Source: Taiwanofungus camphoratus
Taxonomy: Eukaryota > Basidiomycota > Agaricomycetes > Polyporales > Taiwanofungaceae
Assembly (NCBI GenBank): GCA_003999685.1
Contig: CP021233.1
Coordinates: forward strand, 1,054,001-1,118,000
Direction of reading: 5' to 3'
Length of the DNA stretch: 64,000 nt
Below are positions 35,168 to 47,024 of the stretch, piece by piece. Within the stretch, counting starts at the first letter, position 1, and the number at the start of each line of letters is the position of its first letter. Under the pieces are notes generated by a model. That model was not told where the DNA came from and did no database searches. It saw nothing but the letters and a program-made list of their open reading frames with translations. The position numbers were made by a program, and so were the translations under genes.

Positions 35168-35553
35168 TAATGACATCATGTTGGAGAATGTCTGTTGTAA
35201 CAAGAGAAACCAATATTGAGATTTTTAGACAAGGTTATAAAATCAGCCCACTCAATTTCAAGCATCTTTATCAGAAAAACTCAAATTTACCTTGATGATC
35301 TTATCTGTCTTATTTAAGACAGATAACTAAGATCAAAAATAAAATCGCATAAACCCTATCGATTTGAAAATAATAAAATAACTCGTGCGGAGCAGTGCTG
35401 ATCATTATGTAATTTATACCCTTTTCGCGTCTTTCATCTGTCTCGCCAGCCTGATTCGCAACACGCTGAACACGGCTCTGACATTGACATTTCACAACAC
35501 AACTCTAACCTTCTCAACCTTTCCCATTCGATCCCCCGGTTGGCTATATTTGC

Positions 35554-38500
35554 ATGGTTCACCGGCCAGCGGACTCGCGCCTCCTCACAAATCTTCTGTC
35601 GCACGAGAAGGACTACTCCAAGCACCTTGTCCACCTCTTCGACCACTCCCAGACCTCTCTCGCGTCCTTCTCTGCCTATGCGTCTGCCTCGCCGCCCCAG
35701 ATTTCCCAGGTGATCATTGAGGTAGCGGGCGTGCTATCTGGCGCAGACGACGCGCTGCGCAAGTATGCCGTGTCGCTCGAGTGGTGGCAGGAGCAGCTCA
35801 AGATGCTCAAGGACCTCGAAGATGAGGTCGGAAACGTCATGCGTGATCGCGAGATATTGTAAGTCTGTACTTTATATTTATACCTATAAGGAACCACAGG
35901 CCCGCTCGTTTCATGGTTCTCGAGTTTGACACCGAAGGGAGTATCGTTCTACTGGAGGACCACTTATCAGACTGCAGCGGCACGACCCTCTGTCTTCCAT
36001 GCGGTCCCATGCTAGCTACCTCTGAGGTGTCAATCCCCGGGCACTGGTGTAGGCTAGACACGAACTGGACGTGTCCAGAGCGGCTGACATGCTGTACACG
36101 GCCTGTACACCTCCTGAGGAGAGGGTGGGGTCATCACCGAGGTGTGGCACTCAGCCAGCTGGCGGGGGAGCAAGCAGACGTCAAGCCAAACCAACGCTGC
36201 TGCGTCTACTTCCCCGCAACAACGCTGGCATGTGACCCTGTACTCACCATCATGTGTCCGCGTTATACTCCATGTCACTGCGCCATATGCCGGCTCGGTG
36301 CAGTTTAGCATCTACCTGGGGATCGCCCAGCGGGGCGACGTCGAGATGGGTTTTCAGTGCTCAGATGACTGATCCTCGGGCTCCAGAGGGTCAATAGGCA
36401 ATTATCGATTTTGAGCCTGTCGCAATGTCTGGTCTCCACGGCTCCCGAAAGTGCATGATGTTTGCGTGTCTCGCTTTGGAGATCAGAACTCTGCGCTCAT
36501 ATACGAGTCTCTCGTGGATGCAGCGCTCTGTTGCCGATGCAGGCGGATGTGCTCATAGAAAGTCGGAACAATCCTGATACACAGGGAGGCTTTCAACACA
36601 ATCTGTGTTTATCGCGCTGAGTGGATTCGTTCTTCAATGGTCCGAGCATCCCTGTAAAGTCTCCACAACGCGAGGATTGTTGCAACGATTGTTTAGTGTC
36701 CGTACTCTCGTGTTGTGACATCTACCTTGTCTTCTCACTACTGGCGTCATTCCCTCGTGGTACCAATTGTCTTGGTCCCCGTGCTCTATTCTGAACCCGT
36801 TCACAGAGTAACCCGCCTCATCAAAGCCTCAAAGTCGCAAAAGCCGAGCCGCGACTCCCTCATTGCGCTCGGCGGCTCTGGCTCCTCATCCTCACTCTCG
36901 TTCTCTCCATCCAAGCCCGAGACGTCCCTCCCCTCCCTCGGTCCGAAACTCTCTGCCGCACAGCAGGAGCTGAAGGCGTGCGAAGCGCACCTAGCGGAGA
37001 AGGAGGGCGAGCTGGAGGCCCTGCGGGTGAGCGCAATTAGGCAGGGACTGACGGCGCGTTTCCGGGCTATGGTGGAGTGTGGCTGGACGTGGGGTGAGAT
37101 GGGAAAAGAGGGGCTGCGGTCGCTGGACGCGATGGGCGCGAATGGACACGGTGAGTGACTCGCCTTTCTGGCCCAAGATCCCTTATCCCTGTCGCGATTG
37201 CTCGAGGTGTGGGCGGTCTCAGTCAGCAGCAGCCTTTTCCTGTTGGTGAACGTGCTTTCTGACGATCCCATTTATCCCCTAGCTCCCCTTTCCTACTCTC
37301 CTTCCCTTAAACCCCTTCCACCCACACATTCCAACTCTGATTCTGGGCATCCCGCATCTGACCTCTCGTCGATAGCCCCGTCACAATCCGCCTCACAAAT
37401 TAACGTCGTGCTTTCTCCCCCCCCTACGGAATCAACCCACCCTGACACTTCCGCTTCTCGCCCCTTCTCCCTGCGCAGTCCCTCGCCAACCTCTGTCCAG
37501 GCCCAGACGAGCCCGAGGCCGTACACGCTGTCTATACCCCCCGCACACGCCATCTCTGACGTCGCTGTCCCCCGCGGATGGGCAAATGCGACGCCCGCGC
37601 CTTGGCGTATCTCAGAGGTGGATGAGGCTGAGGACGGCAGTAGTGCCGAGGAGGAGGAAGACGCGCGGCCGCTCGAGGTGCACGAGAATGCCCGATTTGC
37701 CAAGGGGAAGAGCAGGGCTCCGTCCATGAGCGAGCCTGGCCACGGGCCGTCTTCGACACGCGGTCACCCGGACGGGGCAGACGAGGCGCGCCACGTGCAC
37801 TTCCCTCCGCCGTCGGTGGAGTCGGACACGCCCAGCAGCCAGAAGGGGCGGAAGAGGACGGGCTCGGTGTCGCTGTTCGGAAGGAGCATCGCTGCGCTGT
37901 TCCATAAGGATAAGGATCGGGACAAGGTCCGCAACGGCTCTCCCGTGCGCCCGTCTCCGGGTGGGCGCTGGCACACGCGAACTGATCGTCATCTTGCGCA
38001 GGCAAAGCGTGGTGACGACAGCTCGGACGACGAGCACGCGGCATCGTCATCCCAGTATCCGACATGGTCGCCGGCGTACACGCAGAGTAGAGGTGAGGCG
38101 GCGGTCGTCCCGTCTACGTCTGATCCGGCAGTAAATAGAGGAAGACTGAAGAGGCGCACGAAACGCAACTCGACACAAGCGAAGTCAGGAGATGAGTCCA
38201 CTAGGGGCTGGGCAAGTGACGGGGCAAGCGCGAAAAGCGCCGGGACAAGAGGGAAGGGTATACCGAAGGGGGCAGCGCTGACGGACACGGGAGCGAAGAT
38301 GAGGACCCAGTCTGGTCCTCCCAGAATGAATGGTGATGCCAGACCGGATGGCTTTGAGACTCCCAAAGCCAAGGGAACATCTGTGCAGAGCGAGAAGGGA
38401 CACGCTACTCCCGAGGCGAAACCGACTCTTTCACGCAACACATCGTTATCTAACCAATCCGTCGCGAGTGCTGCGACAGCCCCGGCACGTAGTGATACTC

Positions 38501-39582
38501 CCCATCCCTCGTCCGCTCGGCAGACGGCGCTCGCGCACAGACGCACCCCGTCCCTCGATATCCACGACTACCCCGCGAACGCAAGTACGAGCACAAGCCC
38601 CGCGGCTCACACACATGCGTACAAACGCGCCATCACCGTGCCGCCCCCTTCGCGCAATCCTTCTGGCTTGACGCGCACGAATGACGTGCCGAGCCTCATG
38701 AGCATCGTCGAGGGCGTCGCGCGGCAGAACCGCGCGGCACGGGCCATCCAGGATCCGAATCGGATGCTCGTCGTTCCCCGTGCGCCACCGCCCGTCAGCG
38801 TCAGACTCGAATTTGGCAAGACCCAACACTCCGAGCGTCCGCCAGCACCTGTTCCAGAACGGCGTGGCTCGCCTCTGAAGAGCCTCGCCGCGTCGGGGTC
38901 TGCCAGTGCGCCGTCGGTGCCTGTCTCCCTCCCCACTGAGAGTGCAACAAGCCCAAAGCCCCCAGCGAAGATGCCGTTGAGGTCAGCGCTTAGGCATAGT
39001 CGTACTCCATCGCCAAATCCACCCCCTCAGACAGCTCCGTCGCTGAGCGCCGCACTGGATACCACCGTACCGGCCAGTAATGCCGATACATCCAAGGCTG
39101 TTGTCACACCTGTTTCAACGGCGCAAGACGCGAAACAGGATGATGACACGGCATCAATAGCGTCATACCACACTGGTCACGAAGTCTTCGATGAGGAGGA
39201 TTCCCAGCCTTCCCCCCCGCCACCGCCACCGCACGACGTCCCGCCCAAGACCGCAGGCGGGAGCGAGCTTTCCCACTCAAGTTCCACTACCACGACTGCA
39301 ACGGCACCCGTGCGGCGGAAGAGTGTACGCATGTCACTGCCCCCCACTTTCTCTACAACGCCTCCTGCACTCGATGATGAGGAAGAGGCGCAAAAGGGAC
39401 GTCATCAGCCGTGGTCCTCCTCACGTCCCGCGAGGGTGGACCCTTCCCTCACGGTTGGCTGGGCATCGAGGATCGAACATAACGGAGTACGAGATGTTTG
39501 GCAGGACTCGAGTGACGAGGATGAGGACTACAGCACTGCGAAGCGGCTTCTCTGGCGGGTGGAAAGGAAGAGCGCGTTTTAG
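35554..39582 (+). CDS. BAR/I-BAR-like N-terminal domain protein with long disordered tail
   Basis: Exons 35554-35858, 36807-37150 and 37283-39582 give 982 aa in frame. The N-terminal ~200 residues are helical and charged: LSHEKDYSKHLVHLFDHSQT, ALRKYAVSLEWWQEQLKMLK, DLEDEVGNVMRDREILVTRL, LSAAQQELKACEAHLAEKEG and FRAMVECGWTWGEMGKEGLR. This pattern suggests a membrane-bending BAR or I-BAR (Ivy1-like) coiled coil, which is inference from architecture. The remaining ~750 residues are Ser/Pro/Thr-rich with acidic patches and a proline run. Intron 1 is 948 bp, far longer than any other here. Intron 2 is 132 bp and could instead be two introns flanking a short in-frame exon. Function is probably membrane or cell-cortex associated. 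Confidence 0.65.
35859..36806 (+). other. Unusually long intron (948 bp)
   Basis: GTAAGT donor and TTCACAG acceptor join exons in phase (REI-L-VTRL). All other introns in the window are about 49-220 bp. The interior contains a 131-codon frame (35913-36308) with no recognised family and a gtacacggcctgtacac dyad. An insertion is suspected, but I could not find terminal repeats. Confidence 0.65.
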
Positions 39583-40002
39583 CGTGCGAGACTCGTTCCT
39601 ATACAAGCCCAAATTTGACTGCAAGCATGCATACTGCAAATGCCCAGGTTCGCGTGGACGTTGTCTGAATCTTCCCGGAGCTCGTTTTCAACTTCCTTTA
39701 CATTTGTCTGTATCATGTTATCCTTATCGGCATTTGATCCGTTATCTTTACCCTATTTTGCCATATTCATACTGTACTGGCTCCTCTAGTCGCATGCAAT
39801 ACATATTATCTTCATGTATCCTCGGAATTGTCATCACCTTGCCATGTTGGTTTTTCTCGGAAAACACTTACGTAATCTTTGCCCGCTTATGAATGTAAGT
39901 TAGCTCTGAATGTCTCCGAACCTTTACATTAAACGTTGTTTCGAGCCACTCTCTCTCGACCTTTACAGTCATCACTAGCGGTCGCGCCGACAAGTAAATA
40001 TA
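39583..40002. other. Intergenic, SUMO promoter region
   Basis: About 420 bp between tandem plus-strand genes. No distinctive element was recognised. Confidence 0.5.
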
Positions 40003-40688
40003 ATGTCCGACGGAGAGCAACCAGCTGCAACCCAGGATATTGAGCCCAAGGCGGAGGATGCCAATGCACCAATCAACATCAAGGTGAGTGTGCGTCCAGC
40101 TCGTCTGGAGCGGATGTTCTCATCAACGGCAATTATATATTGTCGCAACGATGCAGGTCACGACACAGACTGGAGAGGAGGTGTTCTTCAAAATCAAGCG
40201 GAACACGAAACTGAGCAAACTGCAAGGCGCGTACGCCGCAAAGGTGGGCAAGGACGTCAGCAGTATCCGGTGAGTGGTCCTTTTTTCTGTGATTTTGTCT
40301 GCAGTTCTTCCACCGCTATCTTGAATAACGAGAAGAGGCATCGATCTTCTGTGTGATTCATCGGAGGTCACGTTGCATTCCACTTGCCTTGGTCCAGCTG
40401 CACCGTGTTTCAGTGTTGACTGTCCATCCTCTAGATTTTTGTACGACGGGAACAGAATAAACGACGATGACACGCCAGCATCACTGGATATGGAGGATAA
40501 CGGTTCGTTATTGCTTTCCTTCGAGTCCTGAACGCCACTCATTTTGTTCTAATTCGTTAGACACGATTGATGTAATGGTAGAGCGTGCGTCACTTTCTCG
40601 ATCCTCTCCTCGTTTCCGGCCGTTGTATGTGTATCTCTGACGCGTCATTTCGCTAATCTTCTGGTTAGAGGTCGGAGGCTCTGCGTAG
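40003..40688 (+). CDS. SMT3: SUMO (ubiquitin-like modifier Smt3)
   Basis: Five exons: 40003-40083, 40157-40269, 40435-40502, 40561-40584 and 40669-40688, giving 101 aa in frame. The start MSDGEQPAATQDIEPKAEDA leads to NAPINIK, then the beta-grasp core VTTQTGEEVFFKIKRNTKLS, SSIRFLYDGNRINDDDTPAS and MEDNDTIDVMVEQVGGSA. The Gly-Gly followed by Ser-Ala is the maturation site, so a SUMO protease (Ulp1) would remove two residues to expose the diglycine that is activated by Aos1-Uba2 and conjugated via Ubc9. The diglycine sits alone on a 20-nt last exon. Length and motifs match fungal SUMO. It is probably an essential single-copy gene. Confidence 0.97.
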
Positions 40689-41023
40689 CATCAGTATTTC
40701 ACGACCGATCTCTCCTTATTTTTTGTCTTCGTCGTGTATCAACCCATACCTCTCCTCGTCGTCTCGCGTCATCTGTTACATACGTATTCATTGTAGCCCT
40801 GTTCCGACTATTCAATTCGAGATTCTGACACTCAAAGACGGCATCCAGCCGCTTCCTCGTGTTGGACAGAGATCGCTAGGGCCGGCAGCTAAACATGTAA
40901 CGACTATAGATATTATTCAATGCATGAACAACGGTAGGGAGTCCGCCAAATGACACCAAAATCAACCAAAATCAACCAAAAGGGAAAGAGAAAGAATGCA
41001 AGTCAGATTGAGTTCCGTCGCTC
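40689..41023. other. Convergent 3' region
   Basis: About 335 bp between SUMO and the CFEM-like gene. It has a short AAAATCAACC direct repeat near 40959-40980 and no gene. Confidence 0.5.
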
Positions 41024-41901
41024 TCAGAATTGCAACGCAAACACCACTACGCCAATAGTCCCCACCAGCATTGCAGTCGAGACAATGACACCAGCGTGTG
41101 CCGCAGACTTCGAGAGTGGAAGTGAACTACTTGTCGGAGAAGTCGATGGGTTCAGGGTATTCGCGAACTTGCTCGTCTCAGCTGGAGAGGAACTTCCGGT
41201 GGGTACTTGCATAACGGAGGATGACGGTGCGCTTGCAGGAGCTGGAGAGGCAGTGACGAGAGCTGTGCTTGCGCCAGCTAATGTAGGCGTTACAGCAGTC
41301 GCCAGAGTCGCAATGGAGAGGGATACGGACTCGACCGAGATGCCCTCCTGCTGACAGCTGGAGACGAGCTCTGCTCGTCAAAATGTCAGAACAAGAGCTG
41401 TCGGAATTTGCGATATGCGCTCCTCACCGTTAAGCCCGGTCTGTGCTTGAGATTCAGTATTGGGGTCCGGGGCAATGCTGACTACGCAATCGAGACAGCT
41501 AGCAAGTCCAGAGATGACGCTGTCTTGACAGACGCAGCTCGTGTCTGCACAGTTCTGAGCCGAACGAGATGAGCTAGAGGCTTATCTGATCCAGTCAACA
41601 CAACATACCACGATAGTGTTCAGACTGCCGCAATCAGAGGTGCACTGAAAGAAAAAAGAGGTTCAACAGCTAGGTATCATGCCAGGACTGCGTGAGTTAG
41701 TACCTGGGGGGGAATATCGCTTGGATCAAAGTCGGGGTTGTCTTGTCTTCCAAGCAGGCCTCGGAAAGGACTGCGAGAGTTCGAATTGATATTTGCACAT
41801 GCTAAAGATTTTACTGGATCATGAAAATTTTAACACCAGACACAAAAGAACTTACCCTGACTGGTAAGGACAGCAATAGAAATGAATGTGAGGGCAATCA
41901 T
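41024..41901 (-). CDS. CFEM-like secreted GPI-anchored protein
   Basis: Exons 41901-41856, 41801-41704, 41644-41609, 41554-41428 and 41370-41024 give 217 aa. The signal peptide is MIALTFISIAVLTSQACANI. The Cys pattern PPQCTSDCGSLN...NCADTSCVCQDSV...SCLDC...SSCQ spaces as C-x3-C-x8-C-x4-C-x-C-x10-C-x2-C-x22-C, close to the eight-Cys CFEM module of fungal extracellular membrane proteins. A Ser/Thr/Pro-rich stalk follows, then a hydrophobic C-terminus (HAGVIVSTAMLVGTIGVVVF) without a basic tail, as expected for GPI anchoring. CFEM proteins serve in cell-wall stability, haem or iron capture, or host interaction; which applies cannot be told. The Asp of the CFEM consensus is in CADTSC. Confidence 0.82.
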
Positions 41902-44250
41902 GTCGTCGTCGCACCTGACGTTGGTGAGCTTCAGTCTGAGACAAATTCAAGATTGACATGTACTAATACATTTTCTCATCCTTTTATGTTGTGATCAGGG
42001 CAACACGCACCTGAGATCTCATCAGAATTTGGCCAAGTCGGGAGGGAACAAGGCCTAGGACTTGAGTAAGCGCCCTACGGGACAACGTGTCCGCAGACTG
42101 CAGACTGTAGATGCTGTCTCTTAGTGGTCAGTCTACCACAACTTGTTATTAATATTGTACACATTATTGCGCAAGGCACTCCACCTTGACGCTGTTACTA
42201 CAGTCTAAACACAAGTGTTCGGAGTACACACGCACGAGCGTCAAGAGCGAAAACATTGTACCGGCACTGACAACTTAAAGCCAGCGTAGACAGGCACCAG
42301 CGAGATACGTTTCATCAATTGTAGATTTGGTCACGTCCAGAGAGTGGTTACCGGTACCGCCCCGAGTCATGTCTTCATTCAACCGAGCCAGGTGACCCTC
42401 TGTAAAAAAGTATAGTCAACCGTAGTCCCCAAATCGCGTCAGGGGACTACTATCGTAGAAGCTCAGTCACGCATTAGTCGCTTGAACCGACTATACATTG
42501 ACTGCTGCATGACCATTTCTTTCAAATTTCGACAACAGGAATCGAGAACAATGACTAGTTAGTCAATTAGCACGATTTGGAGACTAGGATTGTGACTATC
42601 TTTTTTTATAGAAGGTGACCCGGGTCCCATTATATAGAGGCTTTTATCTCTCTGCGCCCAACTTGCATAATTCGACAATATATGTTTTCAAGAAAGTGGG
42701 AATATATGGGGTTCATGCTAGCAATTTGTAATTGACCGAGAGCAGCGTCACAAAGCTGGAAGAGCATACATTCCCTTAGAAAGGGCCGACTAGATTGGGA
42801 CAACCGGACATCAACAATAGTCTAAGCCGTTCATTCTAGTGCGTGCTATCTATCAAAGTTAACGTCAGGATAGAAAGCGAGCGGTAGAGGAGAACTACCA
42901 GAATTGAATTCCGTGTGCGAAGCCATTGCTAGGACCGGTAATGCAAGCTGTGCACTCCTTTTTAACAACTGGCTGGGGATCTGCATGATCTCCTCCAGCC
43001 TCTCTAGGGTTGCATCTTTAATGGGGTGCCATGAAGGTAAATTCGGAGGGACCGCTCTGCATGTTTTCCTTGCGAATCACGGTAGTCGATAATACTATCG
43101 GTGTCTCGATATTGACTAAGAGGAAGCGCAAGCAAGGGAATACTCGAGAATTGACATAAAAATGAATTAATACCCACAAACAGTCGAATATCTGAGGATT
43201 TATGCTTTGAGAATAGAGAAATAGAGCGCTGTAATGACCACAATGTCTATAATTGTCAACTGGTGTCAGCTGCAGATCATGGATGAATTCGCATGCGGCT
43301 GCAAGACATCAATGATCACAAAAAGATCGGTTTGATATATGATATCAACGCTGGTATCCTTCGAGCGGTGTCAGTATAGACAGACATACACAAAGCAAGA
43401 ATTTTAGTCAGGACTCTGGACCACATTTGCGGAGTAGCCAGGATGAATGTTCGCCCAAACCGAAAAACACAGAAAGCGTATTCGATGTCTGAAAAGCTCC
43501 ATGACCGTAAAACAAGGTAACGAAAACCCTTCACTAAACCGCGTTATAGAGCCGATCGGCAGAGAGGAAAAAAAATGAACAACATTGCTGTAGTCCTCGT
43601 CTTACAGACACGACACGCTTCCAGTCCGATCCATGTGTTGCAATGTCAAAACATTTCGCGTGGTGCACCGCCCGCCATTTGTAAAGTGTAGGATCTCCGA
43701 AAGAACAAGCCCGATTGGGTTGTAGATTCATCAAGATGCGGCTAGCAAGACTAGCAGTGTTACCAAAACGAATTGATGAACTAAAGCCTACGGTTGATGC
43801 CATGCGAAAAATCAGAACGTTCGTGGTCCAACTTGTTCAGGTTAATGACCTAAGCGCAATCAACATACATATGTTAAATTTGTATAGAGCAATAGGGAGA
43901 AGTTCACCTTCCGTGCAATCCACTCTACAAATGTGAAGTTGTGACTTACCTTGTAGGTTGTCTCGCTCAAAGAAAGTCAATATTTTGTTGCAAGTGCAGA
44001 CAGTAACTTGAAGTATGCTACGTAGCAACACAGCGACTGACGGAGAGACTCTCTGTATCCTGGCGATGAATGCGGGCCCGCTGTCATACTAGAGATATAA
44101 GTTAGCAACCAGCGATATCTATATGAATGGATGACAACAGAAATGAGGCAACGCAGTCTTGAACTGATCATAGAAGGAAAGTTGATCGAGTTCGATGAGC
44201 GTCTATTTCGTCCAAGTATGCGGCCGTCCGACTCGGAGATCACAGAAATC
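41902..44250. other. Gene-poor region upstream of BET2
   Basis: About 2.3 kb. It holds a hairpin at 42422-42450, one copy of a 16-bp dyad (42551-42566) and many GACT/AGTC repeats between 42410 and 42570. Frames around 43534-43936 are not recognised and look decayed. Confidence 0.45.
42422..42450. repeat. 9-bp perfect inverted repeat, 11-nt loop
   Basis: GTAGTCCCC (42422-42430) pairs with GGGGACTAC (42442-42450). It lies in a stretch rich in GACT/AGTC motifs, perhaps subterminal repeats of an old element. Confidence 0.7.
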
Positions 44251-45895
44251 ATGAATTCTGAATCCCCGTTGCGGCTAAACATTCCACTTCATGTGAAGTA
44301 CATTAAATCCTTGGGCGAAGTGCGTTTCAAGGTTCTCCGATTGTCTTCTCGTTTCATGTCATTGGCAGAACAAGGATGACCTTACCTACCATTTGACTGC
44401 GCACTTGCGCATGAACGCGATATACTGGGGCCTCACTGCACTGTGTGTCATGAATCAGAAGGATGCGCTCGACCGTGAGGAGGTGATTGACTTTGTGATG
44501 AGCTGCTGGGATGACGAGGAAGGTCAGGTCTGTTCGCGCTCTTTCAATGGCTCCGTCTCCCCAGGCTGATTCGTAACTTCTGTACATGTACATTAGTTGT
44601 GCAGCTCTATTTTAGTACTTCAGCCTAATATTGTGAGCTTGAATTGTAATGAAACATCATAGGAGCCTTTGGAGCGCATCCCGATCATGATGCACACATT
44701 CATCCGACACTCAGCGCGATCCAGATTCTAACCATTCACGACGCATTGGACCGAGTCGACGTCTCTCGCGTCGTGAAGTGTGAGTTCCTTCGAATTTTCA
44801 CCTGTCACGATGCTGATTGTTATTGGATGCCGACACCCTCTACACAGTTATCCTGTCCCTTCAACAACCCTCTGGCATCTTTGCCGGGGACGGCTTTGGC
44901 GAGGTTGACACCCGTTTTCTCTACTGTGCTGTCAGCGCCCTCTCCCTTCTAGGTCGCCTCGGCGATCTTGACGTGGACAAAACGGTAGGATATATCCGGC
45001 GATGCAGAAATTTCGACGGTGGCTTCGGCGCGTGTATCGGTGCAGAGAGCCATGCTGCGCAAGGTATGTGCATCGATATATTCTCACCCTCCCTCGTCTC
45101 TCGTTTTGTTCGGAACTCGGGGGTTGGATGCCATGCGGGTATGAACTCCAAAGCCGTGGCAATCGTTTTAGTCCCTTAGTATCTGTCTGTCTCGTTCCCT
45201 GTTTGAGAGACCCATGACAATTGATCAGTCCCTTTCACCTATTATTACTTGTCGCCCAAAATCTTATTCCACTCTCATCATTCAGTATGGGTGTGTACCG
45301 CCGCTCTCGCCATCCTGGACAGACTCGATGAGATTGATCACGAAACCCTCGGATGGTGGCTTGCTGAACGGCAGCTTCCCAACGGTGGGCTGAACGGGCG
45401 CCCGGAGAAACTAGAAGACGTGAGCATTTCATGTCTCCCGGTTGCAAGCACATTACTCATGTTTGACCATCGCACGAGACAGATATGCTACAGTCATTGG
45501 GTACTCTCTTCGCTGTCGATCCTGAACAAGCTAAGATGGATCGACACGGATAAACTCACCAGCTTTATCCTCTCTGCACAGGTAGGCATTCGTTCCCACG
45601 TTTTAGGTAGCGGTAGTCACTTTGCCATTTAGGATCTAGACAATGGGGGTATTTCGGATAGGCCGGGAAATCAACCGGACGTCTTCCATACACACTTCGG
45701 TGTTGCAGGTGCGTACTTTTCCCCTCGTTCGTTAGACACGCACACCGATACTTTGTTACCATAGGGCTGTCTCTCTTAGGGTATCCTGGCCTCAACGACC
45801 TCGATCCCGTATATTGCATGCCAGCGAGTCTTATTGAAACTAAAGGGCTCAGAAAGGGGTGGCAAGCACTCCCGAGGCAGAAAGATCATAATTGA
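44251..45895 (+). CDS. BET2: Rab geranylgeranyltransferase (type II) beta subunit
   Basis: Eight exons: 44251-44319, 44375-44522, 44663-44779, 44848-45063, 45286-45419, 45483-45581, 45633-45708 and 45765-45895. They make 329 aa, close to the usual size. Prenyltransferase repeats are clear: [100 protein letters not shown] and [20 protein letters not shown]. Zinc ligands are Asp and Cys of EDICYS and the His of FHTHFG. With the alpha subunit (Bet4) and escort protein (Mrs6) it attaches geranylgeranyl groups to Rab GTPases such as Ypt1 and Sec4. The start [20 protein letters not shown] was chosen because the homologous N-terminus begins there; the frame is open further upstream. Confidence 0.95.
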
Positions 45896-46386
45896 TGAAT
45901 CGGTGACCGTATTGGTGGTATCTATGTAAGGAGCGACATGACATAACTAGACATTAGTACAAATTGTAAGATTGATCACAGAGCAGTGAATGCAGTTCGG
46001 TCTCTCCACTACACCATGCAAGCAGGCGAGAATAAATATAGCTCTGTGCGATGTCATCCTAATGGTCGGGAATGCATCAGTAGTGCTTATAAACAATTTC
46101 CCCGTATCAGTTGCTCCAGCTGACGGTACAAAGATGATTCGAATTTTAGATAAATGTATGAATGAGATAAGCAACGAGAAACGGACTCAGTGATACATCC
46201 TAGTAGATACAGTGAGACGCCCCTATTGCAAGGCGTTTGGGGGAGGCCTGCATTCCAAGTCATGCCGGTCCAGTATAGACAGACTTGTCGTGATGAGATG
46301 AGAGTAGCTGTTAGGAACTGTAAAAACAGACATCAATGACTTGCAGATAACGCCTTTCGCATGCACCGGCCAATAACCTAGTCAAA
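45896..46386. other. Convergent intergenic region
   Basis: About 490 bp between BET2 and DPH3 3' ends; no supported feature. Confidence 0.5.
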
Positions 46387-46792
46387 TCATGCTCCTACCG
46401 CAAGGATGCGGGGCTGCTCGTCAGCGATGGTCAGGCGGTCGAGCGCGTCTTCGAACTGCTCGTCAACACTGTCCTCCTCCTCGCTCTCTTCGGAGTCCTC
46501 GCTCGCCTGAGCGCCCTCGTCCTCATCATCTGATGGCTCGTCCTCAAAGTCAAGCTGAGTCCTAATGTGAGACCAGATCGTTTGTGTCCATTATGTAGAG
46601 CGTACTCACAGGATCGTATATCACCCGTATTACAAGGCTGCAGCTGGGACATGTCGCGATATCCTCGTAATTCGCGAGCTGCTTCCGGGATATTTCGAAG
46701 CGGTCTCCACATGGGCACGGGTAGTGGTAGACCCGCTTCTCTTCATCCCATGCCATATCTTCGATCTCTATTTCATCGTAGTATGCACCCAT
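46387..46792 (-). CDS. DPH3: DPH3/KTI11, CSL-type zinc-finger electron carrier
   Basis: Exons 46792-46610 and 46554-46387 give 116 aa. The CSL zinc finger is complete: [40 protein letters not shown] and [18 protein letters not shown], with four Cys ligands (CPC...CPSC). The C-terminus is acidic ([32 protein letters not shown]), longer than the yeast protein. Dph3 passes electrons to the Fe-S enzyme Dph1-Dph2 for diphthamide synthesis on elongation factor 2. As Kti11 it also supports Elongator, which modifies wobble uridines in cytosolic tRNA. The acceptor at 46555 (GACTCAG) is used because the upstream TTAG would bring in an early stop. It is divergent from MTO1 across 232 bp. Confidence 0.95.
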
Positions 46793-46877
46793 GATGAGGA
46801 TATCAGAGGCGGAACCAATAGGGGTGTAAATGCCGCAGCCGGCAGCGAATGGTTTGGGGACAAAGAATTTAGCAAAA

Positions 46878-46941
46878 GCGGTTGTTTGGTAAAGGCTTCC
46901 GATCCAAATATTTGGCAAAAGCCGCCGATTCAAACAACCGC
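46878..46941. promoter_or_regulatory. Compound inverted/direct repeat in the DPH3-MTO1 divergent promoter
   Basis: GCGGTTGTTTG (46878-46888) and CAAACAACCGC (46931-46941) form perfect 11-bp arms. A perfect palindrome CCAAATATTTGG (46904-46915) shares exactly the same centre. Two direct 24-bp units (46885-46908 and 46911-46934) match at about 19 positions. It lies midway between the two start codons, so it is a candidate shared operator. Confidence 0.6.
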
Positions 46942-47024
46942 CTGCCTGATTGGGCTGCACTAGTAGCGGCTCAGTACAGTACTTATATTGCTTGCTATCT
47001 TCTGGCTATATAACTTTCCTTTGA

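Noticed and set aside
43534-43936. Frames suggesting a decayed coding sequence upstream of BET2
   Set aside because: Neither strand gives a convincing protein or family match.
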